64,000 nucleotides of DNA, taken from positions 1,798,001 to 1,862,000 of the forward strand of contig NZ_LR882035.1 in the NCBI RefSeq assembly GCF_904528075.1, written 5' to 3'. Under the pieces are notes generated by a model that did not search any database, had not been told where the DNA came from, and worked only from the letters and a program-made list of their open reading frames with translations. The translations under genes were made by a program, and so were the position numbers. This document shows, piece after piece, positions 30,787 to 41,192 of the stretch. Source of the DNA: Agreia sp. COWG (GTDB lineage Bacteria; Actinomycetota; Actinomycetes; Actinomycetales; Microbacteriaceae). Each line of letters starts with the position of its first letter. Position 1 is the stretch's first letter.

Positions 30787-31703
30787 TCCGAGAAGTGAAG
30801 GGCGGTCGTCGCACGGTCGCGGCCGGTGAGGTCGCGATGGGTGGACGGCGCGTGCCAGCCGTCGTCGCTCAACAGGGCGCGGATCTCCGAGCCCTGAAGC
30901 TCTCCGTGTTCGATGACCAGCACGCCACCCGTGTGCAGCAGCCTCAGGCCGGTCTTCGATACCTCGCGAATGACATCGAGACCGTCGACGCCGCCATAGA
31001 GAGCGTGTTCGGGGTCGAAGAGCCGTACTTCGGGGTCACGCGGGATCGCGGCCGATGGGATGTACGGCGGATTGGAGACCACGACGGACACCAGCCCGTC
31101 GAGCTCGGGAAGAGCATCGGCCAGGTCGGTGAACACCAGACGCGTGTTGTCCGGAGCGATGCGCCGAAAGTTCTGCTTCGTCCAGACGAACGCAGCGGAG
31201 CTGTTCTCGACCGCGACGACCTGGGCGTGTCGGACCTCGACCGCCAGCGACAGGGCGATGGCGCCGCTGCCCGTTCCGAGATCCACGGCTATGGGCCCCT
31301 CCTCGCGCCGGGGATCGAGCACGATCGAGCGAAGGGAGTCGATGGCGAGACCTGCCACGAACTCGGTCTCGGGCCGTGGAACGAAAACGCCGGGTCCGAC
31401 TTCGAGCTCGATCGTGCGGAACCACGCGACGCCGGTGATGTGCTGCAGCGGCTCTCGCGCCGCGCGACGCTCGATCGCCTCGGTGATGGCCACCGCATCA
31501 TCGACGCTGGTTGCAGCCTCGGTGATGCTCATGGCCTGCACCTGCCCCCGACTGGCACCGAGCACGAATCCGACGAGTAGCTCCGCGTCGACCTGCGGGT
31601 CGGTGATTCCGCTGCGGCCGAGAACGGCCACACCGTGCTCGAGCAGGCTCCTGACCGTTGCCGGTCGACGAGTGCTTGTCTCCTCGAGGGTGGCGGCGGC
31701 CAT
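30783..31703 (-). CDS. prmC: Peptide chain release factor N5-glutamine methyltransferase
   Basis: Methylates the Gln of the GGQ motif in release factors. 306 residues. An N-terminal helical domain precedes a SAM-dependent Rossmann fold with AVDLGTGSGAIALSL and the catalytic VVSNPPYIPSAA. The start [13 protein letters not shown] shares one base with the prfA stop (TGATG), so it is coupled to its substrate's gene, the standard bacterial arrangement. Confidence 0.95.
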   Translation of the reverse strand: MAAATLEETSTRRPATVRSLLEHGVAVLGRSGITDPQVDAELLVGFVLGASRGQVQAMSITEAATSVDDAVAITEAIERRAAREPLQHITGVAWFRTIELEVGPGVFVPRPETEFVAGLAIDSLRSIVLDPRREEGPIAVDLGTGSGAIALSLAVEVRHAQVVAVENSSAAFVWTKQNFRRIAPDNTRLVFTDLADALPELDGLVSVVVSNPPYIPSAAIPRDPEVRLFDPEHALYGGVDGLDVIREVSKTGLRLLHTGGVLVIEHGELQGSEIRALLSDDGWHAPSTHRDLTGRDRATTALHFSE

Positions 31704-32785
31704 CAGTCGGCCGCTCCCCCGAGTTCCTGCAGGCGAGCCTCCTCGTCGGCAGCGATGCACGACTCGATCACGGGCTCGAGGGCGCCGTTCATGACGCCGT
31801 CGAGGTTGTAGGCCTTGTAGCCCGTGCGGTGATCGGCGATGCGATTCTCGGGAAAGTTGTACGTGCGGATTCGCTCGGAGCGGTCCATGGTGCGGATCTG
31901 GCTCTTGCGCACGACGGAGGCCGCGGCGTCGATCTCCTCCTGCTGCCGCGCGAGCACACGGGCGCGCAGCACGCGCATTCCGGCCTCACGGTTTTGCAAC
32001 TGGCTCTTTTCGTTCTGCATCGCCACGACGATTCCCGTGGGGAGGTGGGTGATGCGAACGGCGGAGTCGGTCGTGTTCACCGACTGGCCCCCGGGTCCGG
32101 ATGAGCGATACACATCGATCTTCAGGTCGTTCGGGCTGATCTCGACCTCTTCGGGCTCGTCCACCTCGGGGAACACGAGAACGCCGGCGGCCGATGTGTG
32201 GATGCGTCCCTGCGACTCGGTCGCCGGCACACGCTGCACACGGTGCACGCCACCCTCGTACTTGAGATGGGCCCACACGCCCTGGGCCGGATCGGACGAG
32301 GATCCCTTGATGGCGAGCTGAACGTCTTTGATGCCCCCGAGGTCGCTCGAGGTCTGCTCGATGATCTCGGTCTTCCACTTCTTGCTCTCGGCATAGTGCA
32401 GGTACATGCGCAGCAGGTCGGCGGCGAACAGCGCCGATTCGGCTCCGCCCTCACCCATCTTGATCTCCATGATCACATCGCGACCGTCGTTGGGGTCACG
32501 GGGAATCAGGAGTCGCCGAAGGCGCTCCTCCGCCACGGCGAGCTCCTCGGTGATACCGGGGACCTCTTCGGCGAAGGACGCGTCCTCCGCAGCCATCTCG
32601 CTGGCGGCCGCGAGGTCGCTCTCGAGCTGCTGCCACTGGCGGTACGCGGCGATGATGCGGCTCAACTCCGCGTAGCGGCGGTTGACCTTCTTCGACCGGG
32701 CGGGATCCGAGTGCAGCGCTGGATCGGCGAGCTGCTCCTGCAGCTCGTCATGCTCGGTCAGCAGGGTTTCGACTGACTCGAACAT
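31703..32785 (-). CDS. prfA: Peptide chain release factor 1
   Basis: Terminates translation at UAA and UAG. 360 residues. The stop-codon recognition region contains the PxT tripeptide in [16 protein letters not shown], which marks RF1 rather than RF2 (SPF). The peptidyl-transferase GGQ is in [20 protein letters not shown]. It begins three bases from the rho stop and ends one base into prmC. Confidence 0.97.
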   Translation of the reverse strand: MFESVETLLTEHDELQEQLADPALHSDPARSKKVNRRYAELSRIIAAYRQWQQLESDLAAASEMAAEDASFAEEVPGITEELAVAEERLRRLLIPRDPNDGRDVIMEIKMGEGGAESALFAADLLRMYLHYAESKKWKTEIIEQTSSDLGGIKDVQLAIKGSSSDPAQGVWAHLKYEGGVHRVQRVPATESQGRIHTSAAGVLVFPEVDEPEEVEISPNDLKIDVYRSSGPGGQSVNTTDSAVRITHLPTGIVVAMQNEKSQLQNREAGMRVLRARVLARQQEEIDAAASVVRKSQIRTMDRSERIRTYNFPENRIADHRTGYKAYNLDGVMNGALEPVIESCIAADEEARLQELGGAAD

Positions 32786-32788
32786 GGC

Positions 32789-35098
32789 CTACTTCTCCAG
32801 GTCGCGTCCGTTGTGGCCGGTGGGGGTCGGCATCGACTTCTGCACCTGCATCAGGAATTCGACGTTCGACGTCGTCTCCTTCAGCCGGCCCAGAACGATC
32901 TCGAGCGCCTGCTGCTGGTCGACGCCGGCGAGGGCACGACGCAGCTTCCAGGTGATCTTGGTCTCGTCGACTCCCATGAGCAGCTCTTCGCGGCGGGTGG
33001 AGGAGGCGTTGACGTCAACCGCGGGGAAGATGCGCTTGTCGGCCAGCTGACGCGACAGGCGCAGCTCGCTGTTGCCGGTGCCCTTGAACTCCTCGAAGAT
33101 CACCTCGTCCATCTTTGAACCGGTCTCGACGAGGGCCGTCGCGAGGATCGTGAGCGAGCCACCGTTCTCGATGTTGCGTGCGGCGCCGAAGAAGCGCTTC
33201 GGCGGGTAGAGCGCCGATGCGTCGACACCGCCGGAGAGAATGCGGCCGGATGCCGGGGACGCGAGGTTGTATGCGCGGCCCAAGCGGGTGATCGAGTCGA
33301 GCAGCACGACCACATCGTGGCCGAGCTCGACCAGGCGCTTCGCGCGCTCGATGGCGAGTTCGGCGACGGTGGTGTGGTCTTCTGCCGGACGGTCGAAGGT
33401 GGAGGCGATGACCTCGCCCTTGACCGTGCGCTGCATGTCGGTGACCTCTTCAGGACGCTCATCCACGAGAACGACCATGAGGTGAACCTCGGGGTTGTTG
33501 GTGGAGATCGCGTTGGCGATCTGCTGCAAGACGATGGTCTTGCCGGCCTTCGGCGGAGCGACGATCAGGCCGCGCTGGCCCTTTCCGATGGGCGCGACGA
33601 GGTCGATGATGCGCTGCGTCAGCTTGCCGGGCTCGGTCTCGAGACGCAGGCGCTCCTGGGGGTAGAGCGGCGTGAGCTTGTTGAACTCGACGCGGTTGGC
33701 CGCCTCGTCGACCGGGAGTCCGTTGATGGACTCGATCTTGACGATCGCGTTGTACTTCTGACGACCGTTGCTGTCGCCCTCGCGGGGCTGGCGGATCGAA
33801 CCGACGACCGCGTCACCCTTGCGCAGGTTGTACTTCTTGACCTGTCCGAGCGAGACGTAGACATCGTTGTTGCCCGGCAGGTAGCCGCTGGTACGAACGA
33901 ACGCGTAGTTGTCGAGGATGTCGAGAATTCCGGCGACGGGGATGAGCACGTCGTCTTCGCTGATCTCGGGCTCGAACTCGTCGTTGCCGGTCTGGCCCCG
34001 ACGCTTGCGGTCGCGGTAGCGGTTGCGGGCGCTGCGGTCGCTGCGTCCGTCCTCGTCGAGCAGGGGTCCGTTGCCGTCGGAGCGATCGTTCGGCGTGCGC
34101 TCGTTCGGCAGCCGATCGTTCTGAGCACGATCGTTCTGGGCACGTTCCGTCTGGTTGCGGTCGTTCTGAGCCCGCTCGGACTGGTTGCGACCGTTCTGGT
34201 TGCGACCGCCGTCGTTCTGAGAGCGCTCGTTCTGGTTGCGCTCACCCTGGTTGCGACCGTTGCCCCGCTCGTTCGCGGGCCGCTCGGCACCCTGGCCGGC
34301 GGCTGCGGGCTGCGCATCCTGACCGGCCTGAGCGTTCTGGCCGTTCTGGTTGGCGCCGCGGTCACGATCGCGGTCACGGTTGCGGTTGCGGTTGCGTCCC
34401 TGGCGTCCGCCCTGTTCACGGGGCTCCGACGATCCTGTCTCGTCGCCCTCGCCCTGCGTGTCTGCGTTTCGGCCACGCGTCACGGGGGGAAGAAGCGCGG
34501 AGAGCTCGTCGCTCTTCGCGTTGACGTGGGAGACGGCCTGCACGCGGGATTCGGACTGCACGAGCTCGGACTGCACGGACTCCGTCTGGGCGGGCTCCGG
34601 CTGCGCCACCTCAGGCTGGGTGGTCTCAGGCTGGGCGGTCTCAGGCTTCGCGGCCCCGCGCTGGCCCCTGTCGGCCGAAACGACGATGGGCTGGGCCGCC
34701 TCGGTCTGGATGGCGCCGGCGCCGTCGACCGACTTGGCTCGGCGCGGCGCACGCTTTCGCGGCGCGGTCTGGGCGACCGGCTCTGCGGCGGACGGCTCTG
34801 CCGCGGCGGGCTCTGCCGACGCGACAGGCTCTGCCGCAGACGGCTCAGCCTGAGTAGCCTCGAACTCGAACGGGGCGTCGAGGGTGGCAGAGGCGGTCGC
34901 CGGTGCATCGGTGGTGTCGGCCTCGTTGCCGGTGGGGCCCTGATGGGCTGTGATGGCTGCTACGAGCTCACCCTTACGGAGCTTGTTCGCTCCCGGGATG
35001 CCGAGCGTGTTGGCCAGTGCCTGGAGCTCGGCGACCTTGAGGCCGGCGAGGTCCGTGCGAGTTTCCGCACCTGTAGTACGGAGATTGACGTCAGTCAC
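32789..35098 (-). CDS. rho: Transcription termination factor Rho with long low-complexity insertion
   Basis: Hexameric RNA helicase that ends transcription. 769 residues, against about 420 in E. coli. The extra length is between the N-terminal SAP-like helix ([15 protein letters not shown]) and the RNA-binding domain: an Ala/Glu/Pro-rich tract, an array of AQPE-type pentapeptides and an array of RxxN(E/D) pentapeptides. The core is normal: cold-shock-like RNA-binding region ([12 protein letters not shown]), Walker A in [16 protein letters not shown], Walker B in [16 protein letters not shown] and the Q/R-loop region. The GTG start has AAGGA about eleven bases upstream. Three bases from prfA. 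Confidence 0.96.
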   Translation of the reverse strand: MTDVNLRTTGAETRTDLAGLKVAELQALANTLGIPGANKLRKGELVAAITAHQGPTGNEADTTDAPATASATLDAPFEFEATQAEPSAAEPVASAEPAAAEPSAAEPVAQTAPRKRAPRRAKSVDGAGAIQTEAAQPIVVSADRGQRGAAKPETAQPETTQPEVAQPEPAQTESVQSELVQSESRVQAVSHVNAKSDELSALLPPVTRGRNADTQGEGDETGSSEPREQGGRQGRNRNRNRDRDRDRGANQNGQNAQAGQDAQPAAAGQGAERPANERGNGRNQGERNQNERSQNDGGRNQNGRNQSERAQNDRNQTERAQNDRAQNDRLPNERTPNDRSDGNGPLLDEDGRSDRSARNRYRDRKRRGQTGNDEFEPEISEDDVLIPVAGILDILDNYAFVRTSGYLPGNNDVYVSLGQVKKYNLRKGDAVVGSIRQPREGDSNGRQKYNAIVKIESINGLPVDEAANRVEFNKLTPLYPQERLRLETEPGKLTQRIIDLVAPIGKGQRGLIVAPPKAGKTIVLQQIANAISTNNPEVHLMVVLVDERPEEVTDMQRTVKGEVIASTFDRPAEDHTTVAELAIERAKRLVELGHDVVVLLDSITRLGRAYNLASPASGRILSGGVDASALYPPKRFFGAARNIENGGSLTILATALVETGSKMDEVIFEEFKGTGNSELRLSRQLADKRIFPAVDVNASSTRREELLMGVDETKITWKLRRALAGVDQQQALEIVLGRLKETTSNVEFLMQVQKSMPTPTGHNGRDLEK
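34070..34258 (-). repeat. 15-base degenerate tandem repeat inside rho
   Basis: About twelve consecutive units encoding pentapeptides of the form R-x-x-N-E/D (such as [20 protein letters not shown]), with one Gly-Gly interruption. A second, different 15-base array encoding AQPE-like pentapeptides lies at about 34556-34655. Both keep the reading frame. Confidence 0.85.
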
Positions 35099-35262
35099 GT
35101 GTGGGGGATTCCTTCCACTGCCACCCGACCGAAGCAGAACGCTTGGGCCGAGAGGAACAGAGAGCTGTCCGCGTACACGAATGAGGGCTTCTAAGAAGTG
35201 CCAAAACGCGTTTGTCGCGGGGCAGCGATGAGTGTGAGATTGCTACCGGGTACGAGCTTGAG

Positions 35263-36195
35263 TCAAGCCGCTTCAACCGGATGCGTGACAACTGTAGCAC
35301 CTTTGAAGTCCACGGCCAGGATGAGCGACTGCCACGGGGTGTCGGACTCGGCTGCGACGAGCTCTGCGGCCGCGAGGCGCTGAGCCGGATCGCTGCACAG
35401 CACGAGGATGCTCGGACCTGCGCCCGAGACCACGGCGGGGAAGCCCTGTTCTCGCAGCAGACCGATCAGGCGAGACGTGTCGGGCATGGCCTCTGCCCTG
35501 TAGTTCTGATGCAGTCGGTCTTCCGTGGCCGCGAGCAGCAGCTCGGGGCTCTGGATGAGCGCAGCGATCAGGAGGGTCGAGCGCGAGACGTTGAAGATGG
35601 CATCCGCGTGCGGCACCGACTCCGGCTGCAGGCTGCGCGCCAATTCGGTCGACATGGTGGCCTGGGGAACGAGCACCAGGGGCGAGACGCCGCGGTGCAC
35701 GATGAGCTTCTTGAACTGTGGGCCATCCGGTGTGACCCACGCGATGGTCAGTCCGCCGAACAGACACGGGGCGACATTGTCGGGGTGGCCCTCCATCTCT
35801 GTGGCCAGGGCGAGCAGGCCGAGCGCATCGATCTCGACGATGCCCTCGAGCAGCCCCTTGGCAGCCATGATTCCCGACACGATTGCCGCGCCCGACGAGC
35901 CGAGGCCGCGCCCGTGCGGGATGACGTTCTTCGCCACGAGGTCGAGGCCGGGAAGCTGCTGGTCGTAGGCGGCGAACGCGTGCGCGATGGCACGCACCAC
36001 GAGATTGGTCTCGTCGGTCGGCACTTCCCCGGCGCCGATTCCGGAGACGTCGACGGTGGCACCCGGTTCGTCGCGCACCGTCACTGTGAGCTCGTCATAG
36101 AGGGCGAGCGCGAGGCCGAGCGTGTCGAATCCGGGGCCGAGGTTGGCCGTGGTGGCCGGAACCCTGACGGTGACGCTGCGCCCGGCAAGGCTCAC
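35263..36195 (-). CDS. thrB: Homoserine kinase
   Basis: Phosphorylates L-homoserine for threonine synthesis. 310 residues of the GHMP kinase family, with the start VRVPATTANLGPGFDTLGLA, the ATP-binding loop HGRGLGSSGAAIVSGI and the C-terminal VSGAGPSILVL. The GTG start overlaps the thrC stop by four bases, so expression is coupled. It is followed by 164 bases before rho, in which no strong terminator is seen. Confidence 0.96.
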   Translation of the reverse strand: MSLAGRSVTVRVPATTANLGPGFDTLGLALALYDELTVTVRDEPGATVDVSGIGAGEVPTDETNLVVRAIAHAFAAYDQQLPGLDLVAKNVIPHGRGLGSSGAAIVSGIMAAKGLLEGIVEIDALGLLALATEMEGHPDNVAPCLFGGLTIAWVTPDGPQFKKLIVHRGVSPLVLVPQATMSTELARSLQPESVPHADAIFNVSRSTLLIAALIQSPELLLAATEDRLHQNYRAEAMPDTSRLIGLLREQGFPAVVSGAGPSILVLCSDPAQRLAAAELVAAESDTPWQSLILAVDFKGATVVTHPVEAA

Positions 36196-37298
36196 GATGC
36201 GGCTTTCGCCAGGCCGAGCACACCGGCGATCTCGTCGGTATCGACGGCCACGGACGTGGGCGTGATGTCGGAGCCGTCTGCCGTCTTCAGCGCCCACTGC
36301 GGGTCTTTCAGACCGTGGCCCGTGACCGTGAGAACCACGACCGCGCCCTTGCCGATGACGCCGGCGTCGGCGCGCTCGAGCAGCCCCGCCACGCTGATCG
36401 CGGAGGCGGGCTCGACGAAGATGCCGACCTCGGCCGACAGGATGCGATAGGCCTCGAGAATCTTGTTGTCGTCGATTGCTCCGAAGTAGCCGTCGTTCGC
36501 CTCGCGGGCGGCCAGTGCCAGCTCCCACGACGCGGGGTTGCCGATGCGGATCGCCGACGCGATGGTATCGGGGTTCCTCACGATCTCTCCGCGCACGATC
36601 GGGGCGCTGCCCGAGGCCTGGAAGCCGAACATGCGGGGAAGCTTGGTGGTCTCTCCGCGAACGAGCTCTTCCGAATAGCCGCGGGAGTAGGCGGTGTAGT
36701 TTCCCGCGTTGCCGACGGGGACGATGTGGAAGTCGGGGGCGTCGCCCAGTACTTCGACGACCTCGAAGGCGGCCGTCTTCTGGCCCTCGATGCGGTCGGG
36801 GTTCACCGAGTTCACGAGGTGCACGGGGTAGTTGGCGGCGAGATCACGGGCGATGTCGAGGCAGTCGTCGAAGTTGCCGCGCACCTGGAGCAGCTCGGCG
36901 TTGTGGGCGATGGCCTGGCTGAGCTTGCCCAGGGCGATCTTGCCCTCGGGCACGAGCACGGCAGCAGTGATGCCCGCGTGCGTCGCGTAGGCCGCGGCAG
37001 AGGCCGAGGTGTTTCCGGTCGACGCGCAGATGACGGCCTTGGCGCCGTGCTCCACAGCCTTGGAGATGGCCATGGTCATGCCGCGGTCTTTGAAGGAGCC
37101 CGTGGGGTTCATGCCCTCGAACTTGACGTAGACCTGGGCGCCCGTGCGACGCGAGAGGGCAGGAGCCGGGATGAGGGGCGTTCCACCCTCACCGAGAGTC
37201 ACGATCGGGGTGGCCTCCGAGATGTCGAGGCGGTCCGCGTACTCGTGCAGCACTCCGCGCCACTGGCGGGATGCTCGTTGGGTGCTCACGGTATTCAT
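36192..37298 (-). CDS. thrC: Threonine synthase
   Basis: PLP enzyme converting O-phosphohomoserine to threonine. 368 residues, short actinobacterial type. The PLP lysine is in NPTGSFKDRGMTMA, the phosphate-binding glycines follow in a later VPVGNAGNYTAY stretch, and CASTGNTSASAAAYA is typical. It overlaps hom by an ATGA and thrB by a GTGA. Confidence 0.96.
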   Translation of the reverse strand: MNTVSTQRASRQWRGVLHEYADRLDISEATPIVTLGEGGTPLIPAPALSRRTGAQVYVKFEGMNPTGSFKDRGMTMAISKAVEHGAKAVICASTGNTSASAAAYATHAGITAAVLVPEGKIALGKLSQAIAHNAELLQVRGNFDDCLDIARDLAANYPVHLVNSVNPDRIEGQKTAAFEVVEVLGDAPDFHIVPVGNAGNYTAYSRGYSEELVRGETTKLPRMFGFQASGSAPIVRGEIVRNPDTIASAIRIGNPASWELALAAREANDGYFGAIDDNKILEAYRILSAEVGIFVEPASAISVAGLLERADAGVIGKGAVVVLTVTGHGLKDPQWALKTADGSDITPTSVAVDTDEIAGVLGLAKAAS

Positions 37299-38638
37299 GC
37301 TCCTTCAACTCTCAAGACGGATTGGACCCGCACGACGACCTCCTGGTCGGCGATGGCCTTTACCGTGCGCGACAGTGCGCGCTCGCTGGCCTCATGCGTG
37401 ACAATCACAAGGGTAGCGGTGCCGGAGGACTCCCCCGTTCCCCCGACGCGCGGCACGGCCGAGCTCGTGCCGACCGATTGTTCCACCGCTTCGACCGAGA
37501 CGCCGTGGTCGCTGAAGAGCCCGGCTATGCGGGCGAGCACACCCGGCGCATCCGACACCACGAGCGTGATCTGGTAGCGGGTGCTCACGCTGTCGATCGG
37601 CAGGATGGGCAGGTTCGCGTGGGTCGACTCCGCGACGCCCGGTCCGCCTGCCACGTGTCGGCGAGCGGCCGAGACCAGGTCGCCGAGCACGGCCGACGCC
37701 GTCTCGATACCGCCCGCGCCCGCACCGTAGAACATGAGGTCACCTGCAGCCTCGGCCTCGACGAAGACGGCGTTCTTGCCTCCGTGGACCGCCGCAAGGG
37801 GGTGCTGGCGCGAGATCAGGGCGGGGTATACACGAGCAGACACACCCTCGATGCCCGTCTCCGGATCGGTGAGCCGCTCGCAGATAGCGAGCAGCTTGAC
37901 CACATAGCCCGCCTTCTGCGCCTGGCTGACCTGTGCCGCCGTGATGTTCGTGATGCCCTCTCGATGCACGGCCTCGACCGGCACATCGGTGTGGAATGCG
38001 AGACGGGCGAGGATCGCCGCCTTCTGCGCCGCGTCGTAGCCCTCGATGTCGGCGGTCGGGTCGGCCTCGGCGTAGCCGAGCTCCGTGGCCGTCGCCAGCG
38101 CGGATTCGAACGACTCCCCCTCGACGTCCATCTTGTCGAGGATGAAGTTGGTCGTGCCGTTCACGATTCCGAGGATGCGCTTGACCCGGTCTCCGGCGAG
38201 GCTCTCGCGCAGCGGACGAATGATCGGGATCGCGCCGGCGACGGCGGCCTCGTAGTAGACCTGTGCGCCGACCTGCTCGGCGGCATCGAGCAGCTCGGGG
38301 CCGTGCGCCGCGAGCAGCGCCTTGTTGCCCGTCACGACGTCGGCTCCCGAGTTGAGCGCGTGCAGGATGTAGCTGCGCGCGGGCTCCAGGCCGCCCATGA
38401 GCTCGATCACGATGTCGGCGGACTCGATCAGCGACATGGCGTCGGTGGTCAGCAGCGAGGAGTCGATCGGCGCAGAGCGCGGTGCGTCGACGTCGCGCAC
38501 GGCGATGCCGACAAGGTCTAGCCCGGCGCCGACGCGCGCGGCGAGCTCCTCGCTGTGCTCGGACAGCAGGGTGGCGACCTGGGCGCCGACGGATCCTGCT
38601 CCGAGCAGGGCGACTCGAAGGTTGCGATAGGCGATCAT
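37295..38638 (-). CDS. hom: Homoserine dehydrogenase
   Basis: NAD(P)-dependent reduction of aspartate semialdehyde to homoserine, the branch point to threonine, methionine and isoleucine. 447 residues. The Rossmann start is VALLGAGSVGAQVATLL; substrate residues are in GNKALLAAHG and GYAEADPTADIEGYDAAQK. The C-terminus carries an ACT domain (VVSDAPGVLARIAGLFSDHG), which would give threonine feedback control. ATG overlaps the lysA stop (ATGA). Confidence 0.96.
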   Translation of the reverse strand: MIAYRNLRVALLGAGSVGAQVATLLSEHSEELAARVGAGLDLVGIAVRDVDAPRSAPIDSSLLTTDAMSLIESADIVIELMGGLEPARSYILHALNSGADVVTGNKALLAAHGPELLDAAEQVGAQVYYEAAVAGAIPIIRPLRESLAGDRVKRILGIVNGTTNFILDKMDVEGESFESALATATELGYAEADPTADIEGYDAAQKAAILARLAFHTDVPVEAVHREGITNITAAQVSQAQKAGYVVKLLAICERLTDPETGIEGVSARVYPALISRQHPLAAVHGGKNAVFVEAEAAGDLMFYGAGAGGIETASAVLGDLVSAARRHVAGGPGVAESTHANLPILPIDSVSTRYQITLVVSDAPGVLARIAGLFSDHGVSVEAVEQSVGTSSAVPRVGGTGESSGTATLVIVTHEASERALSRTVKAIADQEVVVRVQSVLRVEGA

Positions 38639-40101
38639 GATGCTCCCGTGGTGTTGCGGCCTGCGGCCTGATCGTGATCGGCTCCCGTGTCTCGACGGAG
38701 GAGGTCTTCGATACTCTCGCCGCGCACGATGACGCGAGCCTCCCCGTCTGAGACGGCGACGACGGGCGGCCTTCCTACGTGGTTGTAGTTGCTCGCGAGC
38801 GACCAGCAGTACGCACCCGTCGCCGGCACGGCGAGCAGGTCGCCCGGCGCAACGTCGCCGGGCAGGTAATCGGCGTAGACCACAATGTCTCCCGACTCGC
38901 AGTGCTTGCCCGCGATGCGCACCAGGGTGGGGTCGGCGTCGGATGCGCGCCCGGCGATGCGCACGGAATAATCGGCCCCGTAGAGGGCGGGGCGGGCGTT
39001 GTCGCTCATTCCGCCGTCGACGCTCACATAGCGCCGCACGGCTGTCGTGGCATCCGCGGCCGAGGGATCGGAGGACATCCCTGGCACGGCGACGGAGACG
39101 TCTTTGATGGTTCCGACCTCGTAGAGCGTGACACCCGCTCCCCCGATGATCGACCTGCCCGGCTCGAACGCGACGACGGGAAGGGGAATGCCGAGCCGCT
39201 CGCACTCGGCAGCAACGATGTCCGCGATACGGGCCGCCAGCTCGGAGATGGGTGTGGGGTCGTCGGCCGTCGTGTAGGCGATGCCGAAGCCGCCGCCGAG
39301 GTTGAGTTCGGGAACCGGACCCGCCTGGAGCAGCTGTGCCTGCACCTCGAGCAGCCGTGCCGCCGACTCTGCGAAGCCGTCTGCGCCGAAGATCTGCGAA
39401 CCGATGTGGCAGTGCAGGCCGAGGAACGTCAGCGTCGGACGAGAGCGGATGTCAGCGACGACGGTGGCTGCAGCCTCGAGTGGAAGCCCGAACTTCTGGT
39501 CTTCGTGGGCGGTGGCGAGAAAGTCGTGGGTGTGCGCGTGCACCCCACTGTTCACCCGCAGTCGCACAGCCTGCACTCGGCCATGCCTGGCCGCGGCCTC
39601 GGCCACCCGGCCGATCTCGATCTCGCTGTCGAGCACGATCGTGCCGACACCGGCCGCGACCGCCGCATCGATCTCGGCGAGCGACTTGTTGTTGCCGTGC
39701 ATGCCGATGCGGGCGGGATCGACACCCGCGGCCAGCGCGACGGCCAGCTCTCCCCCGCTGCAGACATCGACTCCGAGGCCCTCGTCGCTGACCCAGCGTG
39801 CGACGGCGGTGCTGAGGAAGGCCTTGCCCGCGTAGTAGACCTTCGCGCTGGTGCCCACACGGGCGAACTCCGCGGTGAAGGCCTCGAGCGCCTGCCGGGC
39901 ACGTAGGCGCACGTGCTGCTCGTCGACGACGTAGAGCGGCGTTCCGAATTGCGACGCGAGGTCGGTGGCCAGCACTCCGCCGATCGAGACGATACCGTCG
40001 GAGTCGCGTTCGACGCCGAGCGGCCACACGATCGGTGACAGATCGTTCGCATCGGCTGGGAGGGCAAGCCAGTCGGGCGCGAGGGGGCTGCGTGAGGTCA
40101 T
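38635..40101 (-). CDS. lysA: Diaminopimelate decarboxylase
   Basis: PLP enzyme that converts meso-diaminopimelate to L-lysine. 488 residues. The cofactor lysine is in KVYYAGKAFLS, with the glycine-rich phosphate loop NLGGGFGIAYT and substrate residues in HCHIGSQI and CESGDI. Start ATG with AGGA seven bases upstream. First gene of the lysA-hom-thrC-thrB run, each joined to the next by a four-base overlap. The 152-base gap before it shows no leader peptide or riboswitch that I can identify. It may supply lysine to the Pls-like enzyme. Confidence 0.96.
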   Translation of the reverse strand: MTSRSPLAPDWLALPADANDLSPIVWPLGVERDSDGIVSIGGVLATDLASQFGTPLYVVDEQHVRLRARQALEAFTAEFARVGTSAKVYYAGKAFLSTAVARWVSDEGLGVDVCSGGELAVALAAGVDPARIGMHGNNKSLAEIDAAVAAGVGTIVLDSEIEIGRVAEAAARHGRVQAVRLRVNSGVHAHTHDFLATAHEDQKFGLPLEAAATVVADIRSRPTLTFLGLHCHIGSQIFGADGFAESAARLLEVQAQLLQAGPVPELNLGGGFGIAYTTADDPTPISELAARIADIVAAECERLGIPLPVVAFEPGRSIIGGAGVTLYEVGTIKDVSVAVPGMSSDPSAADATTAVRRYVSVDGGMSDNARPALYGADYSVRIAGRASDADPTLVRIAGKHCESGDIVVYADYLPGDVAPGDLLAVPATGAYCWSLASNYNHVGRPPVVAVSDGEARVIVRGESIEDLLRRDTGADHDQAAGRNTTGAS

Positions 40102-40253
40102 GAAAGGATCCTGAACGAGATCGTGGGCGGCCCAACACGGGACCAGTGGTCGGGTGGGGGCGAGCGAACCCGGATTGGTTCCTGAAGCCGTGAGAGGTTC
40201 GGTATCGATGATGATGCCGAGCGACAGCACGATCTTAGCCGAATCGCGAACGG

Positions 40254-41192
40254 CTACCGGATGCCTGCCGCCCCGATGCCGTCGGCGGTCAGCTCGGCCA
40301 GAACACCCGACTCGAGCGCGACCCAGACGCTGCCCGACGCCGAAGCCACCAGCCCGCGCGGCGCGGCGGGCGCGTCGGGAAGCGCGACGAGTGTGACCTC
40401 GCCATCACCGCCGACGTGACCGAGCTCGTGGGAGCTCCGCAGGGTGAACCAGCAGCCACCGACCGCATCGGCGGCCACGGCCGAGGGCCGCCCGCCCCGC
40501 GACGGTACCCGAAACTCCCGGACCTCGCCGCGCCTGTCGATACGGCAGACGAGCCCGCGGGCGGCATCGGCGACCCACAGGGAACCATCGGCGCCGACGG
40601 ACACCCCATCGGGTTGGGCGCGAACGCTGTCGGGGTCACGTCCCTCTGCCTCCCCGAGTGCGATCAGCGACGGCCGCGAGTCCCCTCCCCTCAGGTGGGC
40701 GACGGCGCCGGCAGTGCTGAGGCTGAACCAAAGGGAGGTGCCGTTCGAGGCGATCGCGCCGGGCGTGCCGCCCGGAATCCCGGTGTCGAACTCCGAGACG
40801 CGACCCAGGATGTCGACGCGACCGACGGCATCCGCCCGGCCCTCGGTGAACCAGACCGTGCCGTCGTCGAGGCCGATGATGCCGCTCGGCCCGGCACCCG
40901 GCGTCGGCAGCAACGCAGAGAATCGCACGCCCCTGGCATCGACGCGCAGGATGCGATTGCCGGCGAACTCGGTGAGCCAGACGGAATCGTCGGTGGCGGC
41001 CGCGACGCTCGCCGGCTCCCCCGCCGAGTCGCCGAGATCGATGCGCGTGAGCTGCCCGTCTGCGGCACGACGCACCACCGAGCCCGTTCGAGCGAGGGTG
41101 CACCAGAGCGCGCCGTCGGCCGTCTCCGCGAGCCCGAAGGCACCGTCCGTCTCGTCGGCGAGGTCGTGCAGGACGAATGACGATGCGGTCAC
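40254..41192 (-). CDS. Virginiamycin B lyase-like beta-propeller protein
   Basis: 312-residue propeller with repeated blades of the form DGTVWFTEGRADAVGRVD, DDSVWLTEFAGNRILRVD and DGSLWVADAARGLVCRID. This is the pattern of streptogramin lyase (Vgb) and SMP-30-like proteins. I cannot place the catalytic His/Glu residues of Vgb, so true lyase activity is doubtful. No signal peptide. The GTG start overlaps the LmeA-like gene by four bases. Confidence 0.75.
   Translation of the reverse strand: MTASSFVLHDLADETDGAFGLAETADGALWCTLARTGSVVRRAADGQLTRIDLGDSAGEPASVAAATDDSVWLTEFAGNRILRVDARGVRFSALLPTPGAGPSGIIGLDDGTVWFTEGRADAVGRVDILGRVSEFDTGIPGGTPGAIASNGTSLWFSLSTAGAVAHLRGGDSRPSLIALGEAEGRDPDSVRAQPDGVSVGADGSLWVADAARGLVCRIDRRGEVREFRVPSRGGRPSAVAADAVGGCWFTLRSSHELGHVGGDGEVTLVALPDAPAAPRGLVASASGSVWVALESGVLAELTADGIGAAGIR

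Noticed and set aside
34070..34258. CRISPR-like array
   Set aside because: The units are contiguous 15-mers without spacers, keep the rho frame and encode pentapeptides.
33317..35194. Plus-strand frame opposite rho, Leu/Val/Ala rich
   Set aside because: It mirrors the 15-base repeats of rho and only looks membrane-like because of them.
35099..35262. Riboswitch or leader peptide between thrB and rho
   Set aside because: No conserved aptamer elements, Thr/Lys codon runs or strong hairpins could be found.
37295..39205. Extended homoserine dehydrogenase frame to 39205
   Set aside because: The part above 38638 is antisense-type Arg-rich sequence lying inside lysA; the ATG overlapping the lysA stop is the family start.
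40102..40253. Lysine riboswitch upstream of lysA
   Set aside because: The region is short and I could not find the long conserved L-box helices.
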